From: Triticum aestivum
Lineage: Eukaryota; Streptophyta; Magnoliopsida; Poales; Poaceae
Length of the DNA stretch: 64,000 nt
NCBI RefSeq assembly: GCF_018294505.1
Contig: NC_057802.1
Location: 309,649,137 to 309,713,136 of the forward strand
Reading direction: 5' to 3'
The notes under the pieces are model-generated. The model searched no databases. It was not told the origin of the DNA and saw only the letters and a program-made list of their open reading frames with translations. Positions 34,402-45,615 of this stretch are shown in pieces. A program made the translations under genes and the position numbers. The stretch's first letter is position 1; the number at the start of each line of letters is the position of its first letter.

Positions 34402-35208
34402 ATGGCTGGCAACGACTGCGAGACTCGGGTGTTCACTAATATACCCGAGGGGTTTGTCAAACTCCTCGTCTCCATCACCAAGCTCGCGATCGGGCCAGCG
34501 ACTCGTCCGGAGTTCACGCTTTATCAGCACAAGCTCAGCGACGACGTGTCTATGCACCAAGCCGTGGTGCAATTCAAGGGAGGACGTTCTGCGTCTCGCC
34601 ACTTCCATTTTATGGGAAGGGCCATGCCTACGGAGAGGCATGCCATGCAGATGGCCGCCCGTGAGGCGATAGCTCGTCTTCGGGATATTCTTCCTATGAT
34701 GAAGACTCGTCGCTACTGCTACCTCCCATGCCATGTGCCATATACTTGTCACTATGCATTCGCCTGCCATAGGGGAGAGCGGGATGAAGCTATCGAGATG
34801 CTTGTCAAGTACCTCAAAGCTCTGGAGGAATCTTTGGACAACCTCGTGGACAATCTTGTGGCTGCCCGGATGGACTTAGTTCGGGGCGGTCCTGCCAGCA
34901 GGACGGAGCTTCTCCACATGGCACCGCCACTGACTTACGTCTCGTCCTCGGCATCTTATTCACCGGCCATTTTGGCCACTGCTCGCCGTCTGCCTACCAC
35001 TGAGGAGTTCGACCGAGTCATCGCTCCTACTCTAGTCAGAGCTGCACCGCCTACCGCACCCGCACTGCCACCTGTCGCACCCGCGCCATCACCTCAGCGC
35101 AGTGCTACGCGCCTGGAGCCTACTAGGGAGGAGGTGGAGGTTGAGACTCCTGCACCGCTGGGTCTTACCCTCGGCAAGGGGAAGGAAATCTTCACCATCT
35201 CCGACTGA
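34402..35208 (+). CDS. Extra ORF between PBS and gag, dsRBD-like N-terminal half
   Basis: 268 codons, ATG to TGA, with no interruption; the only intact ORF of this element. It lies in sense, 150 bp after the PBS and 320 bp before gag. I know no name for it. Residues about 30-95 show a pattern like a double-stranded-RNA-binding domain: PEFTLYQHKL, then HQAVVQF, then FMGRAMPTERHAMQMAAREA and IARLRDIL (strand, strand, G-x-G-like turn, then an AA-rich helix). A Cys/His-rich stretch (CYLPCHVPYTCHYAFACH) follows near 110-127, a probable coiled coil near 133-165, and a Pro/Ala-rich C-terminus ending GKGKEIFTISD. The domain assignment is by eye and uncertain. A diverged copy of the first 103 codons is at 44358-44667. 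Alternative: a family-specific leader protein of unknown role. Confidence 0.65.
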   Translation: MAGNDCETRVFTNIPEGFVKLLVSITKLAIGPATRPEFTLYQHKLSDDVSMHQAVVQFKGGRSASRHFHFMGRAMPTERHAMQMAAREAIARLRDILPMMKTRRYCYLPCHVPYTCHYAFACHRGERDEAIEMLVKYLKALEESLDNLVDNLVAARMDLVRGGPASRTELLHMAPPLTYVSSSASYSPAILATARRLPTTEEFDRVIAPTLVRAAPPTAPALPPVAPAPSPQRSATRLEPTREEVEVETPAPLGLTLGKGKEIFTISD

Positions 35209-35527
35209 GTGCGCTTAGTAGCCGCGCGTTGTGCCTACATGTATGTTATGTTTTATGTACTTAAGTTTGTAGTAGTTGTGTGCGCTGCTTTCCGGAGGAG
35301 TGTGCTAGTCTTAATAACATGTCAGGAATGTGTACGCACATCCTGAGTGCTGTATCGTACGTTTGCGTTTCGCGTGTAAGATATGTGCTTAGCAGTCCTT
35401 CTCCGTGCGAAATCGTTTATTTTCTTGGAAAATCTTGAAGTCTTTTGAATTTTTGTCTTTGCAAGATTTTCCTTGTGCCACACAGTTCTTCTCATGGTTT
35501 TTGCAAAATAATACCCCAGAGTGGAAA
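35209..35527 (+). other. Spacer between extra ORF and gag
   Basis: T-rich, no long ORF in sense before the gag start. It may be an intron or leader; I see no clear splice pair. Confidence 0.4.
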
Positions 35528-36775
35528 ATGTCTCGTCCGTGGACTTGTTCCATGCCCAATCAGCCAGAAGAAGTTTATGGAACACAGACAAGCAACAACT
35601 TCACTCAGGGACAGTCTAGCCAACAGGACAATGAAGCAGCCTAATCTCAAGTATGCCGTCTTTTCGAACAAAGCCAACAGCAGCACCAAGAGATGATGAA
35701 TCACGTCATCAATATGGGAAACCACCGTCAGCCATATCAACCACACTCCAAGTTATCTGAACTACAGAAGACTCGCCCTTCAACGTTTGCTCACACTGAT
35801 AGGCCGCTTGAAGCCGATGATTGGCTTCGAGACATCGAAAGAAAGCTGATTATTGCTCAGTGTTCGGATCATGAGAAGGTGCTTTATACACCCCACTACC
35901 TTACTGGAGCAGCTGCAGCATGGTGGGAAAACTTCCTACACATGCATCCCAGTGAACACAACATCACCTGGGAAGAGTTTAAGGAAGGCTTTCATGGGGC
36001 ACACATCCCCAGGAGCATCATAAAAATCAAGAAAAGAGAATTTCATGACCTCAAGCAGAGAGGCATGTCAGTGACAGAATACAACGGTCAGTTTACCCAG
36101 CTATCTCGTTATGCCTATGATGAGCATATGACTGAGAACAAAAGGATGGAAAAATTTCTGGACGGCCTGGCGCCGGCATTAAGATGCCAATTGGTCGTAC
36201 ACACTTTGCCAGATTTTAAAACTCTGGTTGACAAGGCCATTACCTTGGAGAATGAGCGCCGCAGTCTGGAAGATATCCGTAAGCGGAAAAGGGACAAGAC
36301 GACCCTTGCTCACAACAACCGAAGCAAGACTGATGTTCAGAGGGTCGAAGCAAGAAAATCCACGACTACTGATCTAAGGCCAACCAGACAGTTTCATTCA
36401 AGGGACAAGGACTTCACGTACCGTCCAGGGGTCACTTGCTATGCTTGTGGTGAAGAAGGGCACTATGCCAAACAGTGCCCTAAACCAAGGAACTCGGCCC
36501 CCAAGCCGAACAATGGTGGGAACAATCCAGCCCCCAAGCGCAACAATTTCAATCCCAACAACAATCACAGGAAGGGTCACCTGAACCATGTGACCAGGGA
36601 AGAAGCCCAGAATGCCCCAGACATCGTACTCGGTACATTCCCTGTCAACACAGTACCCGCCACAGTTTTGTTTGATTCCTTCTCACTCATTTGTTTCGAA
36701 GAGTTTTGTTTTACAACATGGTTTTCCGATACTTCCCTTGGAAAAATCTATGATCATCAAGTCCCCCGGGATTAA
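35528..36775 (+). pseudogene. gag: gag of the Tekay-like element, broken
   Basis: The probable start is ATG 35528 (MSRPWTCSMPNQPEE), with a TAA at 35642-35644 interrupting the same frame, which reopens and continues to 36775. Capsid motifs typical of plant chromoviruses follow: DWLRDIERKL, LTGAAAAWWENF, NITWEEFKEGF, EFHDLKQRGMSVTEY and FLDGLAPAL. The nucleocapsid has one knuckle, CYACGEEGHYAKQC, in the middle of a basic, asparagine-rich stretch. The frame runs into the protease region and is lost at about 36680 by a short deletion. In active elements this protein packages the RNA. Confidence 0.85.
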
Positions 36776-39700
36776 GCAGATCACTCAGAGTTACTGCCAA
36801 GGAGTGATCATTGAATTCGAAGGACTAAAGTTTCAGGCTAATCTCATCGTGTTGGAAAATAAAGGACTGGATGTCATCCTAGGGATGGACTGGTTGACCA
36901 CCAACAAAGGATTTATTGACTGTTTCAATCGGACTGTGATTCTCACTCATCATCACGGCAAGACAATAAAGGTTACAGCTCAAGAGAGACCAAGGTCACG
37001 ACAACCAAAGCTGAACAAAGTGGATATTTCAGAATTGAGAAAAGTCCGAGTGGTGTGCGAATTTCCCGACGTATTTCCTAAAGAACTACCAGGCATGCCA
37101 CTAGACCGAGAGATAGAGTTCAGCATTGAACTAGCACCTGGCACCACTCCCATCTATAAGAAACCTTATAGAATGGCACCCTCAGAGTTGGTAGAATTGA
37201 AGAAGCAAATAAAGGAGTTACTGGACAAAGGATTTATTCGAGCCAGCTCCTCACCATGGGGTTCGCCAGCTTTATTCGCCAAGAAAAAGGATGGGACACT
37301 AAGACTGTGTATAGACTACCGAGCTCTCAATATGGTCACCATCAAAAACAAATATCCGATGCCGCGGATAAATGATTTGTTTGACCAGCTCGCGCAAGCC
37401 AAGGTGTTCTCAAAAATTGATTTGAGATCGGGATACCATCAATTGAAAGTATGGACAAAAGATATCCCTAAGACAGCATTCACCTCCAGATATGGCTTAT
37501 ATGAGTTCACAGTAATGCCGTTTGGACTGGCGAACGCCCCCGCATATTTCGTCCACCTCATGAACAAAGTGTTTATGAAATTCATGGACAAATTTGTTGT
37601 GGTGTTCATTGACGATATTTTGGTATATTCAAGGACACCAGAAGAACATGCTGAGCATCTCAGAATTGTTTTGGGAGAATTAAGGAAACATCAATTGTAC
37701 ACTAAATTTAGCAAGTGTGAATTTTGGCTAAGGCAAGTTGGTTTCCTAGGCCATTTATTAACCCAAGAAGGCGTGGCCGTAGACCCAGAAAAGGTCAAAG
37801 CCATACTTGACTGGAAACCACCAGCCAATGTGACCGATGTACGGAGTTTCCTTGGAATGGCTGGATATTACCGGAGGTTTATTGAAGGATTCTCCACTGT
37901 GGCAAAGCCGATGACACAGTTGCTCAAGAAAGACAAGAAATTTGTATGGACGGAAGCATGCGAGAAAAGCTTCCAAGAACTCAAGAAGAAACTAACAACA
38001 GCACCAATTTTGACCGTGCCAGACATACACAAGAGTTTTGAAGTGTATTGTGACGCGTCCCGGAAGGGCCTCGGATGCGTACTGATGCAGGATGGCAAAG
38101 TTGTCGCGTATGCTTCCAGGCAACTACGGAAACATGAGGAAAATTATCCTACTCATGACTTGGAGCTAGCAGCAGTCATCCATGCACTCAAGGAGTGGAG
38201 GCACTTTCTGTTGGGGAACCGTTGCGAAATATATACGGACCATAAGAGCCTCAAATATATTTTCACGCAACCAGAGCTAAATTTACGACAGCGACGCTGG
38301 TTGGAATTGGTCAAGGACTATGATGTCGGTATTCACTATCATCCAGGGAAGGCCAATGTAGTGGCAGATGCTCTTAGTCGGAACCCCAGCCCGGGCAACG
38401 ACAGTCCACAGAACTTGAGGCCTGAGTTTCAGCAGGAGTTCGCTAGGCTCAACATGGTGTTAGTCTCTGAGGGCAATGTGTCAAATCTGGAGATACAACC
38501 CACCCTAATGGAACAAATTAAGAAGGCTCAGCAGGGACATCCCAGCATCGAAGGTATAAAGAGGAAAATGAGCCTTGGCAAGGCTTCAGAGTTTGTCACC
38601 GACAATGAAGGAATATTATGGTACGGGGACAGACTTTGCGTACCAAACATTGAGGAACTCAAGCAACAAATACTAACCGAAAGCCACACCGCTCCATACT
38701 CGATCCACCCTGGAGGAACCAAAATGTACAAAGACATTCAGGGAAGATTTTGGTGGCACGGTTTGAAAAGGGATATAGCTGCATTTATTGCTTGTTGCGA
38801 TTCATGTCAGCGCATAAAAGCCGAGCATCAAAAGCCAGCAGGACTGCTACAGCCAAACCGGATACCTGAGTGGAAATGGGATGAAATTGGAATGGACTTC
38901 ATCGTCGGACTACCTCGATCTCAACGCGGAAATGACGCCATATGGGTCATCATAGATAGGCTAACCAAGGTAGCACATTTCATTCCCGTGAAGACGACCT
39001 ACTCCACTCAAAGGCTAGCCAAGCTTTATCTCTCCCGTATAGTTTGTTTGCATGGAGTCCCAAAGACTATAATATCCGACCGAGGCACTCAATTTGTCTC
39101 TAAATTTTGGGATCACCTGCAACAAGCTCTGGGCACTCAACTAGCATTCAGTACAGCATACCACCCTCAGACTGATGGACAAACGGAACGCGTGAACCAA
39201 ATCCTAGAGGACATGCTGAGAGCCTGTGTGCTCACCTATGGATCCAGTTGGGAAGAAAGTTTGCCATATGCCGAGTTTGCTTACAACAACAGTTACCAAG
39301 CCAGCTTACAAATGGCACCCTTTGAAGCATTGTACGGACAGAGGTGTCGTACCCCACTGAATTGGTCAGAAACGGGTGACAGTCGTATCTTCGGCCCAGA
39401 CATGCTCAAGGAGGCCGAGGAGAAGGTTAAACAGATCAGGGACAGACTCAAGGCAGCTCAAAGCCGACAGAAGAGCTACTATGATCGAAAACATCGTGAG
39501 GTCAGGTTTGAACCCGGTGAATACGTATACCTACGAGTATCGCCTATGAGGGGCCTACAACGGTTCAAAATTAAGGGGAAGCTAGCCCCAAGATTTATTG
39601 GACCATTCTGTGTGATGGCACGAAGAGGCACAGTAGCTTACCAGCTAGACCTACCCAAGGAGCTGTCAGACGTCCACGACGTGTTTCACGTCTCACAATT

Positions 39701-39941
39701 GAGGAAATGTATGAGTAACCCGAAAAAGCATGTGTCTCATGAGAGCATTGATGTGCAACTAGATCTCACCTACAGAGAACGACCAGTAAAGATATTGGAA
39801 GAGTCTGAACGGAGGACCTGACAGAAAACAACTAAATTTTTCAAGGTTCAGTGGAGCAACCACACCGAGGATGAAGCTACATGGTAAAGGGAAGATTTTC
39901 TCCAGGCAGAGTATCCATATCTATTTGAGGATCAGCAGTAA
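36612..39941 (+). pseudogene. pol: pol of the Tekay-like element (PR-RT-RH-IN plus chromodomain-like tail)
   Basis: The 1,069-codon frame 36612-39821 overlaps gag in another frame. The protease active-site triplet is destroyed at about 36677-36681, where a net loss of 5 nt also shifts the frame. RT motifs are intact ([31 protein letters not shown] with the Asp pair at 37611-37616, residues 334-335). RNase H follows ([36 protein letters not shown]). Integrase has its zinc region ([21 protein letters not shown]) and a complete D-D-E core (MDFIVGLP, residue 762; [18 protein letters not shown]). The frame ends at TGA 39819-39821. Beyond it a chromodomain-like tail (FFKVQWSNHTEDEATW) is interrupted again by TAA 39885-39887 and ends at 39939-39941. 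The coding is otherwise well kept, but not functional as it stands. Confidence 0.88.
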
Positions 39942-39963
39942 TATCGAGGACAAGATTTTTCCT

Positions 39964-39977
39964 AAGGGGGTAGGTGT
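39964..39977 (+). other. Polypurine tract of the Tekay-like element
   Basis: AAGGGGGTAGGTGT directly precedes the 3' LTR start TGTGACACCC (39978). Confidence 0.7.
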
Positions 39978-42900
39978 TGTGACACCCAAAATTTTCAAGT
40001 GGTTTTATCAAAATCTTTTATTTGATTTGAGGAGGGTATTTAGATTTTCTTCTAAAAGAACTTTCCCTCTCAAAATATTTTCTTTTATGACAAGTGTTTT
40101 GTTCTGGATTCACCCAAGACTTGATTTTGGCCTTGGAGGTTTTTTCTTTCTTATGTGGACTCAAACCCAATTGTTTTTCATTTGGGAAATTTCTTTTGAA
40201 AATCTTTTAAAATAATCCTATAGCATTTGGAGTGTTTTTCTCCCCCTTTCAAAAATCCCTCTTGCCTTGAACCAAGTGGAAATCTCCTCCCAAAAGCCTT
40301 TCCCCATCTTTGGATCATGATATGTTTCAAATCCAGCAAGTTGAACCTCTCCATATATTTGTTTCCATTTATTTCTCATCAAAAACAATTTCTGCCCTCT
40401 ACTTTGATCCTTGGATGTTTTCAAAGGAACTGCCACTTCTACTTTGAGTTTGGCCTCCAAACCAATTCCCCTAGCTAGTCCTTTGAGCCCTCAACCAGGA
40501 TCCATGAAGATCCACTGGTCTCCAGTTCAAATTTTTCTAATTGTGCTTGCTGCAAGTTTGGACCTTATTTGCCAAATTTGATGAAATTCATTTGTTTTCT
40601 CCTCCTAAAAATCTGAGAAAAATCAGGCAGCCTCTGGGTGCATTGAGAGGTCACCTCACCAAGTCCCAGCTCCAGAAATTTTTTTCTTCATGCCAAATCA
40701 TTTCGTCGAACACCTGTAGTGCACTGTTCCTGTCAAGTTCAGTTTTCAGAGCAACAGTTTCAGAGATGCACTGTCGTTTTCTTCAGGGCCCGTTGTCGAT
40801 CTCGCCAGTACCCCGGTGTCCGGTTTCGCCGTGCTTCCTGTCCCCTCCTTCTTATCTCTGCGCCGCACGATCACCTGGAAGCTTGCGGGCGTCGGCAACG
40901 AGCAGGAAGAGGTGCGCCACCCGTGAGCGACGGCAGCGGCGGCTTTGCGGCCGCCAGAGAGAGGCGCAGCGTGGACGGCGCCACCCAGCGCCGCCCAAGC
41001 CACCGGAGGTCGCCGCGTGGCCTTCCACTCCCCCGTGCGCGCTGCCACCCTTAGTCGCGAACTGCTAGGCGCGGAGCGCGCTCTCTTCCGCCGCCGTGCC
41101 CGTACGGCCGCCCCGTCGTTGATCGGTGCATTACGCCTTGCCCGACTGAGGTTTAGCGGTGGAACGGCACCAGTGATCTTCCCTGATGGTGCCTAGCCCC
41201 CTAAACCCCCTGCCCAACCACTGCCTCACCGTAATCGCTCGCCGGAGATATCCGGTTCACGGCCACCCCCTCGAATCGCCTATAAATAGAGGCCCCGAGC
41301 TCGAACAGGAACTCACACCACCCCTACGCACCACCAATACCACGCCAAGCCTCTGGTAGAGCCACGAGGGAGCCTTCTTCCCCAACTCCGGCCGCCTCGA
41401 CCCGCCACGGGACCCAGCTCAATTTGCTCCCGTGCGTGCACCTCTACCCCTCATCTCTTGCCAGTAGCTTCCTTATGCATCCACTCTGCTGACCCGCGCT
41501 TCAATTTGGAGTTTGCAGCGCCCACCGGAGTTCCCCACCATCGCCCGAACCACCGTCCGCCGGAGATAGTGTCGCCGTCGACGTGGTGCTCCCCGACGGC
41601 CAAGTCCACCACCCACCGACGCAGAAGGGCACACTGAACCTCTTGGTACCCTTCGATCTCCCTGCCTCGCCGTGGTTCGACGCCGGCGACCACCGCAGCC
41701 TTCGGGCGCCGGCGAAGTTTTAAACCTGACGTGTGGACCCCCCCCGTCAGCCTCTCCTCTTTCTCCCCCTCGAACCGTTTTCTGTTGGCGCCTTCGGGAA
41801 AATGCGCTTTCCCTTCGGGCTGGCGCATTTCTTTCCGAACCGTTTTCTGTTTTCTCAGTTAAGTCCCTGGATCTTTTCTGTTTCATCACAGATTAGTCCC
41901 TGGACTAAAACCCTTATAACTTTTTAATAAAAGATGATTTTTGATTGATTCTTTTTCTGACAGTCTTATATTTTTGTCTAGTTTTTTATAGTATTTATGT
42001 GGAAAAAATTTGGAACAATTTTTGTGCACGCGATGATTTTTACGTTAGTGTACGTTTTCGCTATACCGTAGGTTCCGGAGGAGGTGACGGAGCCGCGAAC
42101 TTCGCCGAGCTAGACTCCGACTTCTCCGAACCAGGCAAGCATGTTTGAACCTTTGATATGATAGGTGTTTTTCATGTTTGCTTGAATGGTTGTGCATGGC
42201 ATATGAGCATCGGTGAGTATCTCGTTGCATGCAAGGCAACTATCCGTGTGTTCCGAAGTTACCGTGATCTTTGATGAGAGATGACCTGATCATGTGGTGA
42301 CATGAAAGGTAGTGAGGTGGTATTGTTGGAGCATGCCAGCCTTACGTCATCCGTTAAACTCCGACGTTAACGTGGACTGAGTCACGTTACCGTCCCTTCC
42401 CTTTCGTGCTACCACATGTTCTCTGCAAAGAATACGGTTTAGTAAGTTGTTAACCTCTTTCCGAGTACACACCAAATAGAGGGGCCGGGATGAGGGTTCC
42501 ATGGCCCTGGATTAAAGCCAGTCATCTGGTCAGGGGGCATGGGTGTTTCCGGTTGGGACCGAGAGGGGGGCACCCCTTAGAGCGCGCGTATATAAATTTG
42601 ATCCCATGCTACGCGAGGTTGTAGCCTCCCCGTCTCAAGGTTTTTCTTGAACGTTGCCGAGGGTGATTCCTGGCATCGGAATGTTGAATGGGTGTGTACT
42701 GGTTAGATGTGTTTCTCCTAAAACACCGTAAACGGAACTAGTCCCCGTGACTACTGAAATCCGTTGGCTGTGGTTAAAGTGCAAACTCTGCAGAGTCAAA
42801 TCCTTCCAAGTCATCGTGTCCATGGTCAAGGACCATGGCCAGTATATCCATATCTATGTCAATCCTCGTGGTAAATCCCCGGTGAACAAGCTTAAGTGGT

Positions 42901-43164
42901 ATACCCGTTTGAATTGTTATTCCTGTGGATGGACTAACCTTTATTTTATCTCGTACTTAAATATTTCCGCGAACCGAATTAAATTCTTGAGCTACTGAAT
43001 TATTGAGTTGTGAAATATAAGCCCTTTATGTGATGTCGCTCAGACGTCCGACTGTGGCACTCTTGTCATTTACTTTCAATATAAGCCCTTTATGTGATGT
43101 CGCTCAGACGTCCGACTGTGGCATGTCCGTTATTTACTTTTGATATAAGCCCTTTATGTGATGT
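39978..43164 (+). repeat. 3' LTR of the Tekay-like element, first part
   Basis: Co-linear with 30216-33394 of the 5' LTR at a few percent divergence. TATA box 41280-41289, acidic segment A at 42072-42134, and the beginning of the 65-bp array from 43014. It ends at an N gap inside the third array unit. Confidence 0.9.
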
Positions 43165-43174
43165 NNNNNNNNNN
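43165..43174. other. Assembly gap (10 N)
   Basis: A run of ten N inside a 65-bp repeat unit; a fixed-length placeholder. Confidence 0.98.
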
Positions 43175-44667
43175 GGCACTCTTGTCATTTACTTTCAATA
43201 TAAGCCCTTTATGTGATGTCGCTCAGACGTCCGACTGTGGCACTCTTGTCATTTACTTTCAATATAAGCCCTTTATGTGATGTCGCTCAGACGTCCGACT
43301 GTGGCATGTCCGTTATTTACTTTTGATATAAGCCCTTTATGTGATGTCGCTCAGACGTCCGACTGTGGCACTCTTGTTATTTACTTTTGATATAAGCCCT
43401 TTATGTGATGTCACTCAGACGTTCGACTGTGGCACGCACTGTATTTTATATTCTATCATAAGCCATTTATGAGGTGTCGCCCTGACGCCCGACTACGGCA
43501 TTGTTATTTCATTTTTACCCTTCCGAGGAGTCATTCAGACACTCGATTGGCCTTCAGTATTACTTTGGGTTTTCGGGAGGACTACCGCCCGACTTCCCTT
43601 TTATATTTCCATGCATTGCTATCCCATTGACTGAGTGCGCATGTTAATCTGTTCATATGCATCATGTTTACATTTGTTATATCTTATGTCCGAACTGTCT
43701 TGCGAGTACTTTCATAGTACTCACCTGGCTTGTTGATTTGGCCAGATGTTGAAGAAGGCGATCTCATGGATGAAGAGTTTGATAGTGAGTCCGACGCCTA
43801 GAGGAATCCCAGTCAGTCCCGTGCAATCCTGGATATTGGTCACTTGTATTATTTACGCTTCCGCCACCCATAATAAGTATCCTCGAGCCTCACTCCGACG
43901 CTCGAAGAGCTGTTAGATTTAGGAGTCATGTCACCCACTTCGCTGTGATATTTCCACCACCGCTTTTATCGTGAGTTAGTAATTATGCCACCCTATCCGC
44001 CTTTATGTATTATTGGCGTGCTTGTAATAAATTGTTGAGCAGTCTCCGCTCAACCTTGTATTATATTCAGTACTCCTGGTTTTTCTTCTGTGATCAAGAT
44101 TTGACTACCAGTGAGAAGAATTCTTCTCTACTGGTCCGTAAAAGGGATCGATTTCTCAATAAATATTTTTATTGGAAAACCGGTCGTGACAAGCTTGGTA
44201 TCAGAGCCAGGCTGACTGTAGGAAGCCACTAGGTGCTATCGCTAATCGGTTATTAGCGTCTTTAGTGCTTTTTCAGCATTTTGCAAATGTAGCTATTTTC
44301 TGTTGGTCATCATAAATTTATGACATGACTACTCAGAATTTTTGCCTACTTTTGTAGATGGCTGGCAATGACTGCGAGACTCGGGTGTTCACTAATGTGC
44401 CCGAGGGGTTTGTCAAACTCCTCGTCTCCATCACCAAGCTCGCGCTCGGGCCAGCGACTCGTCCGGAGTTCATGCTTTACCAGCACAAGCTCAGCGACGA
44501 CGTGTCTATGCACCAAGCCGTGGTGCAATTCAAGGGAGGACGTTCTGCGTCACGCCACTTCCGTTTTGTGGGAAGGGCCATGCCTACGGAGAGGCATGCC
44601 ATGCAGATGGCCGCCCGTGAGGCGATAGCTCGCCTTCGGGATATCCTTCCTATGATGAAGACTCGTC
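43175..44667 (+). other. Probable misplaced contig: LTR end, PBS and extra-ORF start of another copy
   Basis: It contains six or so 65-bp units, the LTR end (44191), a PBS (44192-44208) and the first 103 codons of the extra ORF (from ATG 44358), then breaks off at an N gap. Its LTR end is more diverged from both the 5' LTR and the final 3' LTR part than these are from each other (for example one base fewer in GAGAAGAATTC, an ATTGGAAAACC end, and an E for D in segment B). Leaving it out gives a 3' LTR of the correct length. It most likely comes from a 5' LTR region of a sister element elsewhere in the genome. Confidence 0.75.
44358..44667 (+). pseudogene. Truncated copy of the extra ORF
   Basis: The first 103 codons match the ORF at 34402-35208 with a handful of substitutions (V for I, L for I, M for T, R for H, V for M). 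The frame is open up to the gap. The dsRBD-like helix motif MQMAAREAIARLRDILPMM is unchanged. Confidence 0.8.
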
Positions 44668-44677
44668 NNNNNNNNNN
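44668..44677. other. Assembly gap (10 N)
   Basis: A second ten-N placeholder. The sequence jumps from the extra ORF straight into the middle of the LTR tandem array. Confidence 0.98.
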
Positions 44678-45610
44678 AAGCCCTTTATGTGATGTCGCTC
44701 AGACGTCCGACTGTGGCATGTCCGTTATTTACTTTTGATATAAGCCCTTTATGTGATGTCGCTCAGACGTCCGACTGTGGCACTCTTGTCATTTATTTTC
44801 AATATAAGCCCTTTATGTGATGTCGCTTCAAACGTCCGACTGTGGCACGCACTGTCTTTTATATTATATTATAAGCCCTTTATGTGGTGTCGCCTTGACG
44901 CCCGACTGCTGCATTGTTATTCCATTTTTTTACCCTTCCGAGGAGTCTTTCAGACACTCGATTGGCCCTCAGTATTTTCTTTGGGATTTCGGGAGGACTA
45001 CCGCCCGACTTCCCTTTTATTCTCCATGCAATGCTATCTCATTGTCTGAGTGCGCTTGTTAATCAGTTCATATGCATCATGTTTACATTTGTTATATCTT
45101 ATGTCCGAACTGTCTTGCGAGTACTTTCATAGTACTCACCTGGCTTGTTGATTTGGCCAGATGTTGACGAAGGCGATCTCATGGATGAAGAGTTTGATAG
45201 TGAGACCGACGCCTAGAGGAGTCCCAGTCAGTCCCGTGCGATCCTGGATAATGGTCACTTGTATTATATACGCTTCCGCCACCCTCAATAAGTATCCTCG
45301 AGCCTCACTCTGACGCTCGAAAAGTTGTTAGATTCAGGAGTCTTGTCACCCACTCTGCTGTGACTTTTCCACCACCGCTTTTATCGTGAGTTAGTAGTTA
45401 TGCCACCCCATCCGCCTTTATGTATTATTGGCGTGTTTGTAATAAATTGTTGAGCAGGTCTTCGCTCAACCTTGTATTATATTCAGTACTCCTGGTATTT
45501 TTCTTCTGTGATCAAGATATTGTCTACCAGTGAGAAGGAATTCTTCTTTACTGGTCCGTAAAAGGGATCGGTCTCTCAATAAATATTTTATTGAAAAACC
45601 GGTCGTGACA
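44678..45610 (+). repeat. 3' LTR of the Tekay-like element, last part
   Basis: Co-linear with about 33312-34235 of the 5' LTR: four 65-bp units, the stem-loop, acidic segment B (45161-45216) and the LTR end CCGGTCGTGACA, followed by the TSD GATCA. It overlaps the repeat units at the end of the first part by about 84 bp, which accounts for the total length. Confidence 0.88.
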
Positions 45611-45615
45611 GATCA

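Larger units (their letters stand above)
30216..45610 (+). mobile_element. Tekay/Del-like chromovirus (Gypsy) with extra ORF
   Basis: It is bounded by identical TSDs GATCA (30211-30215 and 45611-45615). Order: 5' LTR 30216-34235, PBS, extra ORF 34402-35208, gag, pol (protease, RT, RNase H, integrase), a chromodomain-like tail, polypurine tract, and 3' LTR 39978-43164 continuing at 44678-45610. Pol order and the C-terminal tail place it among chromoviruses, and the 4-kb LTRs fit the Tekay/Del group; the exact family is not named. The annotated span is inflated by about 1.5 kb through a misplaced contig between two N gaps. LTR copies differ by only a few percent by eye, so the insertion is younger than its host. 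Confidence 0.88.

Noticed and set aside
36612..36775. Programmed frameshift between gag and pol
   Set aside because: The overlap coincides with loss of the protease active site, which indicates a damaging deletion rather than recoding.
43175..44667. True tandem LTR-internal-LTR array formed by unequal recombination
   Set aside because: Possible, but both borders are placeholder gaps, the piece is more diverged than its flanks, and LTR length is right without it.
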